A stretch of 64,000 bases of DNA from Emticicia sp037153985 (GTDB taxonomy: Bacteria; Bacteroidota; Bacteroidia; Cytophagales; Spirosomataceae), in contig NZ_JBBAYI010000001.1 of the NCBI RefSeq assembly GCF_037153985.1, positions 620,001-684,000 of the forward strand, in the 5' to 3' direction. The notes under the pieces are model-generated. The model saw only the letters and a program-made list of their open reading frames with translations, did not search any database and was not told the origin of the DNA. Positions 16,554 through 25,543 of the stretch are shown here, piece by piece; position 1 is the first letter of the stretch; each line of letters begins with the position of its first letter. A program made the translations under genes and the position numbers.

Positions 16554-19025
16554 TTATTTGCCTACTGAAATCATATTTGCAAACAGCCGATACGCTCCGG
16601 GAACACCAGCAGGTAATTCTCTGAAAAAGGCTAACCCTGTGAATACAAAATTTCCTTTGCCGTATTTGGTATATAATACGCTTCCCTCCTCTTCTCTTTC
16701 GTTTGCATCGTGCATCGAGAAAATAGTCTCATATTCTTTGCTCCATTTATCGGCAAAATACAAACCTCTTTCCTGAATCCAACCATCAAAATCTTTCTGT
16801 GTAATTTTATTAGGGGTATTCAACAACGGATGAGCAGGGTTCAGAAAAGTTACCTGTGCGTTTTCGTCCGTAACACGCCCTCGGCCAATGCCAAAATTAT
16901 AAGGCCCCATTTCTTTTACTTTTGATACACCATAGAAGGCATTAGTCTGGTACTGCGTTACAACGTTTCCTCCGTTTTTTACGTAATCCATAAGTTTATC
17001 TTGGAAAAACTTCAAATGCTCTTCCGTATTATAGGCCCGAACACCAACAATGATGGCATCATAGCCTGATAGATCTTTTCCAAGTTCAATAGGTGTAAGC
17101 ATAGTTACCTGATACCCTATTTGCGTTAAAGCAGCAGGTACTTCATCGCCAGCACCAGCAATATATCCAATTCTGGTTCCTTTTTTCTTGAGGTCAATTC
17201 TGATGGCCTTAGCTTCAGAAACCGGATATAACGTCAAAGTTGGAATGTGCTTATAATCAATAGAGGCTATTCCACGATTATAAGTACCATTAGCCGTTTT
17301 TACAATCGTTTTCAAGCTAATTTCCGAAGCAGTAGCAGAAGGGTAAACTTTAAATACGACATTTTTTTCTTCGTATTTATCTTTGAGGTCAAAATTAATC
17401 GAAGCAGGTTCGATTTTCCAGCCGGCAGGAGCCGTTAAAGAAACCGTACCAGATACGTTTTTCTTTCCAGCTTTTAAGGTTACATGCACATCTTTTGGCG
17501 TGTTATCTGCAAAGGCATATACTTTTTCGGCAATAGTAGCCATTACTTCGGGTCTTACTTCAAAATAACGGTATATTTCGCCAATAGAAGGCTCAACATA
17601 TTTGTATGTGAGTGGGGTCTGGAATGTAAAAGGTTTACCTTCTATCTGAAAATTATACTCACAAACCAAATCAGCAGGTTTAATGGGTAAGCCTCTTAAT
17701 AACTGATTATCAACTTTATAGAATCCTTTTTCTTTTTCTTGCATCAGCCAATAAGGCTGTGTAATAGGTGTAGAAGCAGGTATCTGTAAATCGAAATTCT
17801 GGTTAACTGGCACATTATAGGCTAGTTTCAAATTCATGGCTGAGTCCTTACCTGTACCTTTAAAAGTGACCTTTTCGAGTATGATATTAGCATTAGAGCG
17901 GGCAATTACATTCAGATTTACTTTTATTTTATCACCCCCTGCTACTGAATAATCGGTCGGATTAGCTTCAAACCAAAGTCCTGCACAAGCAAGAATAAGG
18001 TCTTTTACCTCGTTCTTTTTATAGGTTGTCCAGACGTTTTCTTCCAGACTATTCATGGCATCATAGATAGCAATTAATGCTGGAATAGAAGCAGACGGCT
18101 TTTCGGCTTTGAAGTCAGCTATCAACTGGTTAACCAGTGTTTCCACTTTTTCTCCTCCTTTTACTCTTTTCCAAGTCATATCAATTCCATCAAACAAATC
18201 TTTCTGAGCAGGCTCACCTACTTTATGTAGGGCATAGTCGGTACGTTGCCCACGAGTTTTTGCAGAACCAAAGCCCTGACTTTTGTGCATACTGCGTGCT
18301 TCGGCAGCAATTTCAGTGTATGATTTTCCAAGCAACGGGTTATAGTTTCCAAGTTCGATTTTTATATAACTTCCATCATCGGGAACATTATTCTGGAAAT
18401 TAGGTGAAAACGAATTCCAAACTACCCGTTTTACCTGCCATGGTTTTACATAGGCTAGTTGTTCAGGAAAACGGGTTGGGTCAGCTGCGGCCTTATATGC
18501 TTCTTCTGACAAAACTGCTGATGCAGAGTGGTGCCCATGCCCAGCACGTGCATCAGGCGGAAATCGGTTTACCATTACATCAGGCTGAAAATTACGGATT
18601 CGCCAAACCAAATCTGAAAGTATTTGTTCTTTACCCCATGTACTTAGGGCTTCATCGGTAGTCTTAGTAAATCCGAAATCGTTTGCACGAGTAAAATATT
18701 GCTCGCCACCATCTATACTTCTGGCTCCTAATAGCTCATGTGTACGCAGATACCCCACGTATTCGCCTTGTTCTGAACCAATAAGGTTTTGCCCGCCATC
18801 GCCACGCGTCATGGCAATATATCCGGCACGAACCATTCTTTCTTTTGAAAGCCATGTGATAAAAAGGGTATTTTCGTCATCGGGGTGAGCGGCCACGTAT
18901 AAAACATTACCTACTACGTTAAGGCGTTTCATGGCATGAATAATCTCACCGGTACTTAATTGCCTCGTTTGAGCCTGCCCTGCTATTGAGTAAAAAATTA
19001 GTAAAAAAATTAGGGTTTTCTTCAT
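16554..19025 (-). CDS. Secreted PIG-L/LmbE family deacetylase, multidomain
   Basis: 823-residue exported protein with signal peptide cleaved near AGQAQ (residue 19). The catalytic domain is N-terminal: AHPDDE at residues 46-51 and GHGHHSAS near 165 provide the zinc-binding His/Asp set of PIG-L (LmbE-like) N-acetylglucosaminyl deacetylases. A long middle region with beta-sandwich character (about 350-600) and a C-terminal Rossmann/glutamine-amidotransferase-like part (GYIAGAGDEVPAAL, then DAIIVGVRAYN) follow. This large architecture is recurrent in Bacteroidota; an amide-linked sugar substrate at the surface is likely but unproven. Its start is 48 bp from the divergent subtilase gene, so regulation may be shared. 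Confidence 0.85.
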   Translation of the reverse strand: MKKTLIFLLIFYSIAGQAQTRQLSTGEIIHAMKRLNVVGNVLYVAAHPDDENTLFITWLSKERMVRAGYIAMTRGDGGQNLIGSEQGEYVGYLRTHELLGARSIDGGEQYFTRANDFGFTKTTDEALSTWGKEQILSDLVWRIRNFQPDVMVNRFPPDARAGHGHHSASAVLSEEAYKAAADPTRFPEQLAYVKPWQVKRVVWNSFSPNFQNNVPDDGSYIKIELGNYNPLLGKSYTEIAAEARSMHKSQGFGSAKTRGQRTDYALHKVGEPAQKDLFDGIDMTWKRVKGGEKVETLVNQLIADFKAEKPSASIPALIAIYDAMNSLEENVWTTYKKNEVKDLILACAGLWFEANPTDYSVAGGDKIKVNLNVIARSNANIILEKVTFKGTGKDSAMNLKLAYNVPVNQNFDLQIPASTPITQPYWLMQEKEKGFYKVDNQLLRGLPIKPADLVCEYNFQIEGKPFTFQTPLTYKYVEPSIGEIYRYFEVRPEVMATIAEKVYAFADNTPKDVHVTLKAGKKNVSGTVSLTAPAGWKIEPASINFDLKDKYEEKNVVFKVYPSATASEISLKTIVKTANGTYNRGIASIDYKHIPTLTLYPVSEAKAIRIDLKKKGTRIGYIAGAGDEVPAALTQIGYQVTMLTPIELGKDLSGYDAIIVGVRAYNTEEHLKFFQDKLMDYVKNGGNVVTQYQTNAFYGVSKVKEMGPYNFGIGRGRVTDENAQVTFLNPAHPLLNTPNKITQKDFDGWIQERGLYFADKWSKEYETIFSMHDANEREEEGSVLYTKYGKGNFVFTGLAFFRELPAGVPGAYRLFANMISVGK

Positions 19026-19073
19026 TGTTGTTAAATTTTATGCAATATTGGATTTCGTTTTTAAAACTTTTTT

Positions 19074-21920
19074 ATGAATAAGCTATTTAAGTTGTCAGGT
19101 TTACTTTTCTTGATTTATTTTTCGTCTTTTGCTCAGAAAGTTAATAAAGATTTTATTGCTGGAGAAATTTATTTAAAAGTTCGTGAAAAGCCCTTAGGTT
19201 CTATTTCCAATACTGTAAATCTAAATACAGAACTACTGTTTTTACAAAAATTTTCATCAGATTTAATTCTACCTAAATCAACCAAACCATTTTTCAGTAA
19301 TAGTGCATCTAACTTGCAGAAGCTATATCGCATTTCGGTTAAAGATACTTCCAAAACTGACTCTGTACTGGCATTATTACGGAAACAATCATCCGTAGAA
19401 TATGCCGAGCGGGTTCCTCTTCGTAAAATCATAGCTACGCCCAATGACCCCGATGCTGGTTCGCAATGGCACCTGAGCAAAATAAAAGCTTTTGAAGCGT
19501 GGAGTGTAAATGCCGGTAATGCCAATATTGTAGTAGCTATCGTAGATAATGCCATACAGACCAACCACCCTGATTTACAAGTAAATATGTTATCAGGATG
19601 GGATTTAGGCGACAATGATAATAACCCCAACCCTATTGATGTTTCGTTTAGCCACGGCACCCATGTAGCGGGTATTGTGAGTGCCGTTTCTAATAATAAC
19701 CTTGGGGTAGCTTCTGCCAGTAATAACCGTATCAAAATTCTACCTGTCAAAGCAACACCCGACTATGGCGACCCCAGAAGTATTTATTATGGTTTTGAGG
19801 GCATTCTATGGGCGGCAGACCACGGCGCACAAATTATTAGTTTATCTTGGGGGGGCGTTGGCTATTCTCAGGCCGAACAAGAAGTAATAGACTATGCCTA
19901 TAATAAAGGAATTGTTATTGTAGCTGCTGCGGGCAATGAAGACACATCAACACAGAGCTACCCGGCAGCCTATAATCATGTAATTGCAGTAGCTAGTCTC
20001 GACGATGATGACAAACGGAGTTCTTTTTCTAACTTTGGTGAATGGGTTGATATTTCGGCACCGGGCCGGAATATCCTCAGCACTTATCCGTTCAATACTT
20101 ATGCCAGCTTGAATGGTACTTCAATGGCTACTCCACTAGTAGCAAGCACGTTGGGTTATATATGGTCGTGTTTCCCTTCTCTTAGCCCTTCACAACTCGA
20201 AAGTCTTTTAATGAATACGGCTGATAATATCGATACCGCTAACCCATCAAAAAAGGGTTTATTAGGAGCCGGAAGAATTAATCTGCTCAAGGCTGTCTCC
20301 TGCCCTACTTTCGGTATTCCAGAGGCTACTATTACGCCAAGTGCATCTACTTATATCTGTCAAGGGCAGTCTGTTGCGCTAACAGCAAACACTGATGCAG
20401 GTCTGACCTATGAATGGATTAAAAACGGACTACCTATTCAGGTTCAGACACAAACATTAAATGTTAATAATGAAGGCAATTATCAGGTAATTGTCAATAA
20501 AGGCACTTGCCGTATTGTCTCAGCAATAACAAAAGTTGGCTATAATACTTATATTACGCCATCGCCTGAGGTTCTAAGCAAAGAAGTTGCGTACTGTACC
20601 CCACTCACAACCGGAGAAGGATTAAAAGCCGCAGTTGCTATTTGTAATTATAGCGGGCCAACTACCTTTAGCTATTATGGCCCAAGCATTGGCTATGATG
20701 GGCTAGCAAAAACTGGCGACGACCCCTCTGTTAATGTAATAGGTCTGGAAGGAACTATTACTGCCGTTAAGGTTTCTATTACATGGCAAAAAAAAGATCA
20801 GGGTTTCCTTGATGCTTGCGATATGCCTGATTGGGGACTAAGCCCTTACAACGACGAAGTATCTTTTAAATTAAAATCTCCGAAAGGCACCATTATTACA
20901 TTAGTAAAGAACGGAACCTACGGTGTTGGAACTACTACCTCTGGCATAGTTACCACTACTTTTGTTGATGGCGGTAGCACTATTGTACAATATTCAATAC
21001 CTGTTTCTGGTACTTTTGCTCCTGCTGACCCGCTCTCAACTTTCAATAATGAAACAGCTACGGGTGTCTGGACACTACTACCTGAAGACGATAACCCTCT
21101 TGACCCTTTGTGTGTGAGTGGTTTTTCGGTTACTATCAGTACTAATGCTGCATCGCAACCCCCCGTTGTTAGCTGGTGGACAAGCCCTACCGATGGTACT
21201 CAACTAGCTACCGGAACAGAGTATCGCCCTTCCACAGAAATTATAGGCGAAAAAACTTTTTATGTACAAGCACTTTGTAATGGTTTTTGCCCCAGTGCCA
21301 GAGTACCTGTCAGGTTCAGTGTCGTAACAGTACCTCAGGTATTTGTCTTTCCTATTTCAAACACGTTATCGAATAATCTGGATTTCAAGACCCTTATTCA
21401 AAAGCAAACAGTTCAACTTACAAAAACTACCGATAATAGTTATATAATTTTTGATGCAGCCAACCCAAAAACTACCAATATTGTTGTTAGCAATACTCCC
21501 CCACTTACCAGTCCTATTACACTTTGCAGCAAAAGTGAATCTTACTTGTTACTTGCTGTTGATTGCCCAACAAATGTAATTACATGGAATAATGGACTAA
21601 ACGGACAATCATTAATAGTTACGCCTGACAACCCTATTGGCTATAATGCTTACTGTCATAAAGAATGGTCGCCCTGTATACCTATATCATCAAATAATAT
21701 TCTGTTCATTTCACCGCTCGACAACGTCTCTATCAGTAATAAAGTCTATACAAATTCGATACAAAAGTTCACAGGAACAAGTATTTCGGCCAGTAATGAA
21801 ATTCAAACACCTGCACAAACCACCTATCAGGCTAAAAAATATATCATGCTCAATGCTGGCTTTACTGTTAATGCTAATAGCGTTTTTACTGCCCAAATAA
21901 AAGATGGCTGTGGTAATTAA
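19074..21920 (+). CDS. Secreted subtilisin-like (S8) protease with P-type domain
   Basis: 948-residue secreted serine protease. Order: signal peptide (to about residue 21), propeptide with FIAGEIYLKV, then the S8 domain with catalytic Asp158 (VAIVDNA), His194 (SHGTHVAG) and Ser350 (NGTSMATP). An Ig-like segment (YEWIKNGLPI) follows, then a proprotein-convertase P-type beta domain (about 535-700, with VWTLLPEDD), another Ig-like part, and a C-terminal domain of about 70 residues ending DGCGN. The last domain is shared with the next gene and with the protein at 35220-36740 and is probably a secretion or anchoring signal. The next gene is a paralogue with the same plan. Confidence 0.9.
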   Translation: MNKLFKLSGLLFLIYFSSFAQKVNKDFIAGEIYLKVREKPLGSISNTVNLNTELLFLQKFSSDLILPKSTKPFFSNSASNLQKLYRISVKDTSKTDSVLALLRKQSSVEYAERVPLRKIIATPNDPDAGSQWHLSKIKAFEAWSVNAGNANIVVAIVDNAIQTNHPDLQVNMLSGWDLGDNDNNPNPIDVSFSHGTHVAGIVSAVSNNNLGVASASNNRIKILPVKATPDYGDPRSIYYGFEGILWAADHGAQIISLSWGGVGYSQAEQEVIDYAYNKGIVIVAAAGNEDTSTQSYPAAYNHVIAVASLDDDDKRSSFSNFGEWVDISAPGRNILSTYPFNTYASLNGTSMATPLVASTLGYIWSCFPSLSPSQLESLLMNTADNIDTANPSKKGLLGAGRINLLKAVSCPTFGIPEATITPSASTYICQGQSVALTANTDAGLTYEWIKNGLPIQVQTQTLNVNNEGNYQVIVNKGTCRIVSAITKVGYNTYITPSPEVLSKEVAYCTPLTTGEGLKAAVAICNYSGPTTFSYYGPSIGYDGLAKTGDDPSVNVIGLEGTITAVKVSITWQKKDQGFLDACDMPDWGLSPYNDEVSFKLKSPKGTIITLVKNGTYGVGTTTSGIVTTTFVDGGSTIVQYSIPVSGTFAPADPLSTFNNETATGVWTLLPEDDNPLDPLCVSGFSVTISTNAASQPPVVSWWTSPTDGTQLATGTEYRPSTEIIGEKTFYVQALCNGFCPSARVPVRFSVVTVPQVFVFPISNTLSNNLDFKTLIQKQTVQLTKTTDNSYIIFDAANPKTTNIVVSNTPPLTSPITLCSKSESYLLLAVDCPTNVITWNNGLNGQSLIVTPDNPIGYNAYCHKEWSPCIPISSNNILFISPLDNVSISNKVYTNSIQKFTGTSISASNEIQTPAQTTYQAKKYIMLNAGFTVNANSVFTAQIKDGCGN

Positions 21921-21959
21921 CCAATAAGATAGTTACTGGTTTTAAGTATAATAAACATG

Positions 21960-21981
21960 GCACGAAAAATGCACGAAAAAT
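21960..21981 (+). repeat. Tandem 11-bp direct repeat
   Basis: GCACGAAAAAT occurs twice in direct succession between the two subtilase genes, and TCGTGCA (inverted) follows at 22012-22018. Possibly regulatory. Confidence 0.55.
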
Positions 21982-22048
21982 AGTAACCCTGTCAACTTTT
22001 GACTGCCTGAATCGTGCAAATTATTGGCCAAACTTAAAATCCGAGTGA

Positions 22049-25000
22049 ATGAAAACACCCTTATTTCTGTTTTCAGTACTACTATTTTTGTCAGGAAAAT
22101 TTACTTATGCTCAAACTATCAATAAAAACTATATTGATGGCGAAGTATATATTAAACTCAAACAAATACCGCAAAATACGCCAACCTTAGCCAATGGAGG
22201 GGTTAATATAGCGGCCGAACTACCTTTTTTACTCAATGCTAACGGTATCAGTAATGTACTTGAAGCCCGACGAAGTTTCTATTTTTCTAATTCGAGCGAT
22301 TTACAAAGGGTCTATCGGGTTAAAATAGCCAAGCCCAAACAGATTGAGCAATACATGGCATCCATTCGTAAAGATGCTTCCATAGAATATGTCGAACCCA
22401 TACCACTGCACAAAACTACCGATACGCCAAATGATGCAAACGTTGGCAATCAGCAATACCTTAGCAAGATAAAAGCCTTTGAAGCGTGGGATGTTTCAAA
22501 AGGTAACACAGATATAATAGTAGCGGTAATAGACGATGCTATTCAGACCAACCATGAAGATTTAGCTGCAAATATGATTGCAGGGAGAGACGTATCAGAT
22601 AATGATAACGACCCTAATCCGCCGAATACCAATTTTTCGCATGGTACGCACGTGGCCGGAATCATCGGTGCTGTAAGCAACAATCAGATTGGCATTGCCT
22701 CTATGGGTTTCAATCACATAAAGATAATGCCCATAAAAGCTACTCCTGATAATGGCTCTCAAGAAAACATCTATAATGGATTTGAAGGAATTGCATGGGC
22801 TGTTGAGCATGGAGCCAAAATTATTAATACCTCATGGGGAAGCAATAGCTATTCGGTTACCGAGCAAACTGTTATCAATAATGCTTATGCTGCCGGAGTA
22901 CTTATTATAGCAGCCGCAGGTAACGAAGGCAAAAATGCCCCGTATTACCCTGCTTCTTATAATCATGTTATTTCGGTAGGAAGTGTAACATCAACCGACG
23001 AAAAAAGTTTTTTCTCTAACTATGACACAAGCATCGATTTAAGCGCACCCGGAAGCAACATTTTAAGTACAATTCCTTATAATGCTTATGCCTCTTCAAG
23101 TGGTACATCAATGGCTGCTCCTTTAGTAAGTAGCCTTTTTGCTTACATCTGGTCAGTAAAAAACGACTTAACTCAGATTCAACTCGAAAACCTGATTAAA
23201 AATACATCAGATAATATTGATACACAGAACCCTACCTATGTAGGTCTGATAGGTAGCGGCCGTGTAAATGCCCTAAAGGCCGTTTCGTGTTTGCAAAATA
23301 ATATCTCTCCTGCTATAAGCCCCAGTACCCCCAGCGTTGTTTGTACTAATGGTGCAGTTCAATTAAATTGTACAAGCATTGAAGGGGCCACTTATCAATG
23401 GAAGAAAAACGGTGTCAATATTGGAGATAATCTACCTACACTGAACGCTTCTGCCACAGGACAATATAGCGTGGTGGTATCGAAAGGGAACTGTGCAATT
23501 ATGGCTGCGCCCGTCAATGTGAGTGTTATACCTGCCAGTATTACCATAGCTGTTACTGATACAATTGCCTGCAATGGCGATTCTATTTTGCTTCAAGCTC
23601 CTTTATTATCGGGAGTAAATTATCAATGGAAAAAAGAAGGTATCAATACCGGAACAAATACTTATCAGTTCTATGCCAGACAAAACGGAAACTATACAGT
23701 TGAGTTATCAGGTGGAAATTGTCAGAATAGTTCTTCAACTGTTCGATTGTCGTTCGTAACGTTAAATCCAGTAATTACAGCCAATAGCAATACTCTTCTT
23801 TGTCAAGGACAAAATGTAACACTTGGTAGCACAAACACATCATCGGCCACTTATCAATGGAGGAAAAACAATGAGCTTATTGCCAATGCGACTACCTTAA
23901 GTTTAACTACTAGTGACGGCGGCAATTACACTATTGAACACAAATTAGGGCAATGTGTGGCTAAGTCAAATAGCATTGCCGTAACAATTACCACATTACG
24001 TGCACCTGCGCCAACGGTTACCAATCGTACCATCTGCGAAGGACAGAAACTTAATGCGGCCAATAGCTTACAAGCCGTTGCTACTACCTGCACAGGCACT
24101 TTAACTAAAAATTATAGCTACACAGGAAACACTATTGGCTATGATGGCGATGTACAAACAGGTGATAATCCTTCTGTAAATATCACCGATTTAGGCACTT
24201 ATGTAGTAAACAAAGTCAAGGTCAGTATTCATTTTGAAAAAAAAGACCAGATTAGTGCTTACACTTGCGATGCACCTCATGCGGGTAGTTTTCCATATAC
24301 TGATGAAATATCTTTTAAATTAAAATCACCTAATGGAACCATCATTACTTTATTGGCTAATAATACCTATAATTATTATGCTTATAATGGGCCTATTACA
24401 CTTAATTTTGAAGATGGCCTGCCGGCTATTGTACCAGAATCAGCACCTGTATCGGGTAGTTTTTCTCCACAGGAGGCACTAGCCACTTTTAACGGGCAAA
24501 CAGCCAATGGAGTATGGACACTCTTGCCCAAAGACAACTCAGAAGGCGACCCTTTGTGTGTATCTGCTTTTAGTATTGAAATAAGTGTAGCCAATGTGAC
24601 TTTCCCGAATACGCTTTCGTGGTGGTCGGCACAGTCGGGTGGCACACAGTTAAATTCAGGGAACGAATATATAGCCAGAGATAGTCTGGTAGGGACTTAT
24701 ACTTATTATGTTCAAAATGAATGCACCGGAACTTGTAACAGCGAACGAGTGGCTGTAAATTTAAATATACAAACGGCTTCTATTGCTAAACCAACTATTA
24801 TTGCCTATCAGATAAATACCGAGCTTGCTAACACCATAAAAGACAATTTACCTACTGCGACCTTAATTATGCAGGAAAACACTCGCCTTAACTATGGAAA
24901 CCAAAGCACTGTTATTTCAGACCGCTCCCCTTTAATTGACCCTATTACGATTTGCAATGGTAACATAATTCTTTTATTAGGAATGGGCTGTGATGGTGTG

Positions 25001-25345
25001 CTACAATGGTCGAACAATAAAACCGGAACAGGCATTATTGAAACTTCTGTTGTTACAAATACTTATACTGTTCGATGTAAGGAACAACTTTCAGGATGCC
25101 TGAGCCCTGTTTCCGATAGTAGAAACATACATATTGCTCCAAGCGAAATATCAGTGAATAATTCGATACCGGAAAAAGGAAGCCAGACCTTTATAGCCGA
25201 TAAAATTATTACCAGTAGTAACGTTAACGGGGCATCAAAAACACAACTTAAAGCCAGTAAGTCGATACTGTTTTTGCCGGGTTTTTCAAGCGACCAGAAT
25301 AGTACTTTTACAGCAAAAATTGAGAATATTTGTAGCAACGAATAA
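22049..25345 (+). CDS. Secreted subtilisin-like (S8) protease with Ig-like repeats
   Basis: 1098 residues, paralogue of the upstream gene. Signal peptide to about residue 22, propeptide with YIDGEVYIKL, then the S8 domain with Asp162 (VAVIDDA), His198 (SHGTHVAG) and Ser354 (SSGTSMAAP). Three successive Ig-like modules follow, each with a YQWKKNG or YQWRKNN core and a terminal Cys; the upstream paralogue has one, so module number has changed since duplication. A P-type beta domain with VWTLLPKDN comes next, and a C-terminal domain ending IENICSNE, in which the usual Gly before Cys is replaced. Secreted by signal peptide; the outer-membrane route is not shown by sequence alone. Confidence 0.9.
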   Translation: MKTPLFLFSVLLFLSGKFTYAQTINKNYIDGEVYIKLKQIPQNTPTLANGGVNIAAELPFLLNANGISNVLEARRSFYFSNSSDLQRVYRVKIAKPKQIEQYMASIRKDASIEYVEPIPLHKTTDTPNDANVGNQQYLSKIKAFEAWDVSKGNTDIIVAVIDDAIQTNHEDLAANMIAGRDVSDNDNDPNPPNTNFSHGTHVAGIIGAVSNNQIGIASMGFNHIKIMPIKATPDNGSQENIYNGFEGIAWAVEHGAKIINTSWGSNSYSVTEQTVINNAYAAGVLIIAAAGNEGKNAPYYPASYNHVISVGSVTSTDEKSFFSNYDTSIDLSAPGSNILSTIPYNAYASSSGTSMAAPLVSSLFAYIWSVKNDLTQIQLENLIKNTSDNIDTQNPTYVGLIGSGRVNALKAVSCLQNNISPAISPSTPSVVCTNGAVQLNCTSIEGATYQWKKNGVNIGDNLPTLNASATGQYSVVVSKGNCAIMAAPVNVSVIPASITIAVTDTIACNGDSILLQAPLLSGVNYQWKKEGINTGTNTYQFYARQNGNYTVELSGGNCQNSSSTVRLSFVTLNPVITANSNTLLCQGQNVTLGSTNTSSATYQWRKNNELIANATTLSLTTSDGGNYTIEHKLGQCVAKSNSIAVTITTLRAPAPTVTNRTICEGQKLNAANSLQAVATTCTGTLTKNYSYTGNTIGYDGDVQTGDNPSVNITDLGTYVVNKVKVSIHFEKKDQISAYTCDAPHAGSFPYTDEISFKLKSPNGTIITLLANNTYNYYAYNGPITLNFEDGLPAIVPESAPVSGSFSPQEALATFNGQTANGVWTLLPKDNSEGDPLCVSAFSIEISVANVTFPNTLSWWSAQSGGTQLNSGNEYIARDSLVGTYTYYVQNECTGTCNSERVAVNLNIQTASIAKPTIIAYQINTELANTIKDNLPTATLIMQENTRLNYGNQSTVISDRSPLIDPITICNGNIILLLGMGCDGVLQWSNNKTGTGIIETSVVTNTYTVRCKEQLSGCLSPVSDSRNIHIAPSEISVNNSIPEKGSQTFIADKIITSSNVNGASKTQLKASKSILFLPGFSSDQNSTFTAKIENICSNE

Positions 25346-25491
25346 AAATAAAGTGCAAGAAAAACTTTAATAAGTAATAATTTTTAAGCAAAAAGCAAAA
25401 AGATACTTTTATAAGTAACTGAAAATGAACAAATTACTTTCAAGAGCTTGAATTTTCAAAATAAGCGATTTTCAATTTCAAGTTCTTATTG

Positions 25492-25499
25492 TAAATTTG
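25492..25499 (+). promoter_or_regulatory. -7 element of the pyrophosphatase gene
   Basis: TAAATTTG followed by CAAAC, 44 bp before the ATG at 25544; exact consensus match. The -33 box is weak. Confidence 0.55.
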
Positions 25500-25543
25500 C
25501 AAACTTTACAAAAAAATACTTACTAAACTCAAAATAATTCATT

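Noticed and set aside
19169..19750. 193-codon open frame on the minus strand
   Set aside because: Antisense to the propeptide and catalytic region of the first subtilase; composition follows from the sense codons.
16554..25345. Polysaccharide utilisation locus
   Set aside because: No SusC/SusD pair or glycoside hydrolases accompany the deacetylase and subtilases.
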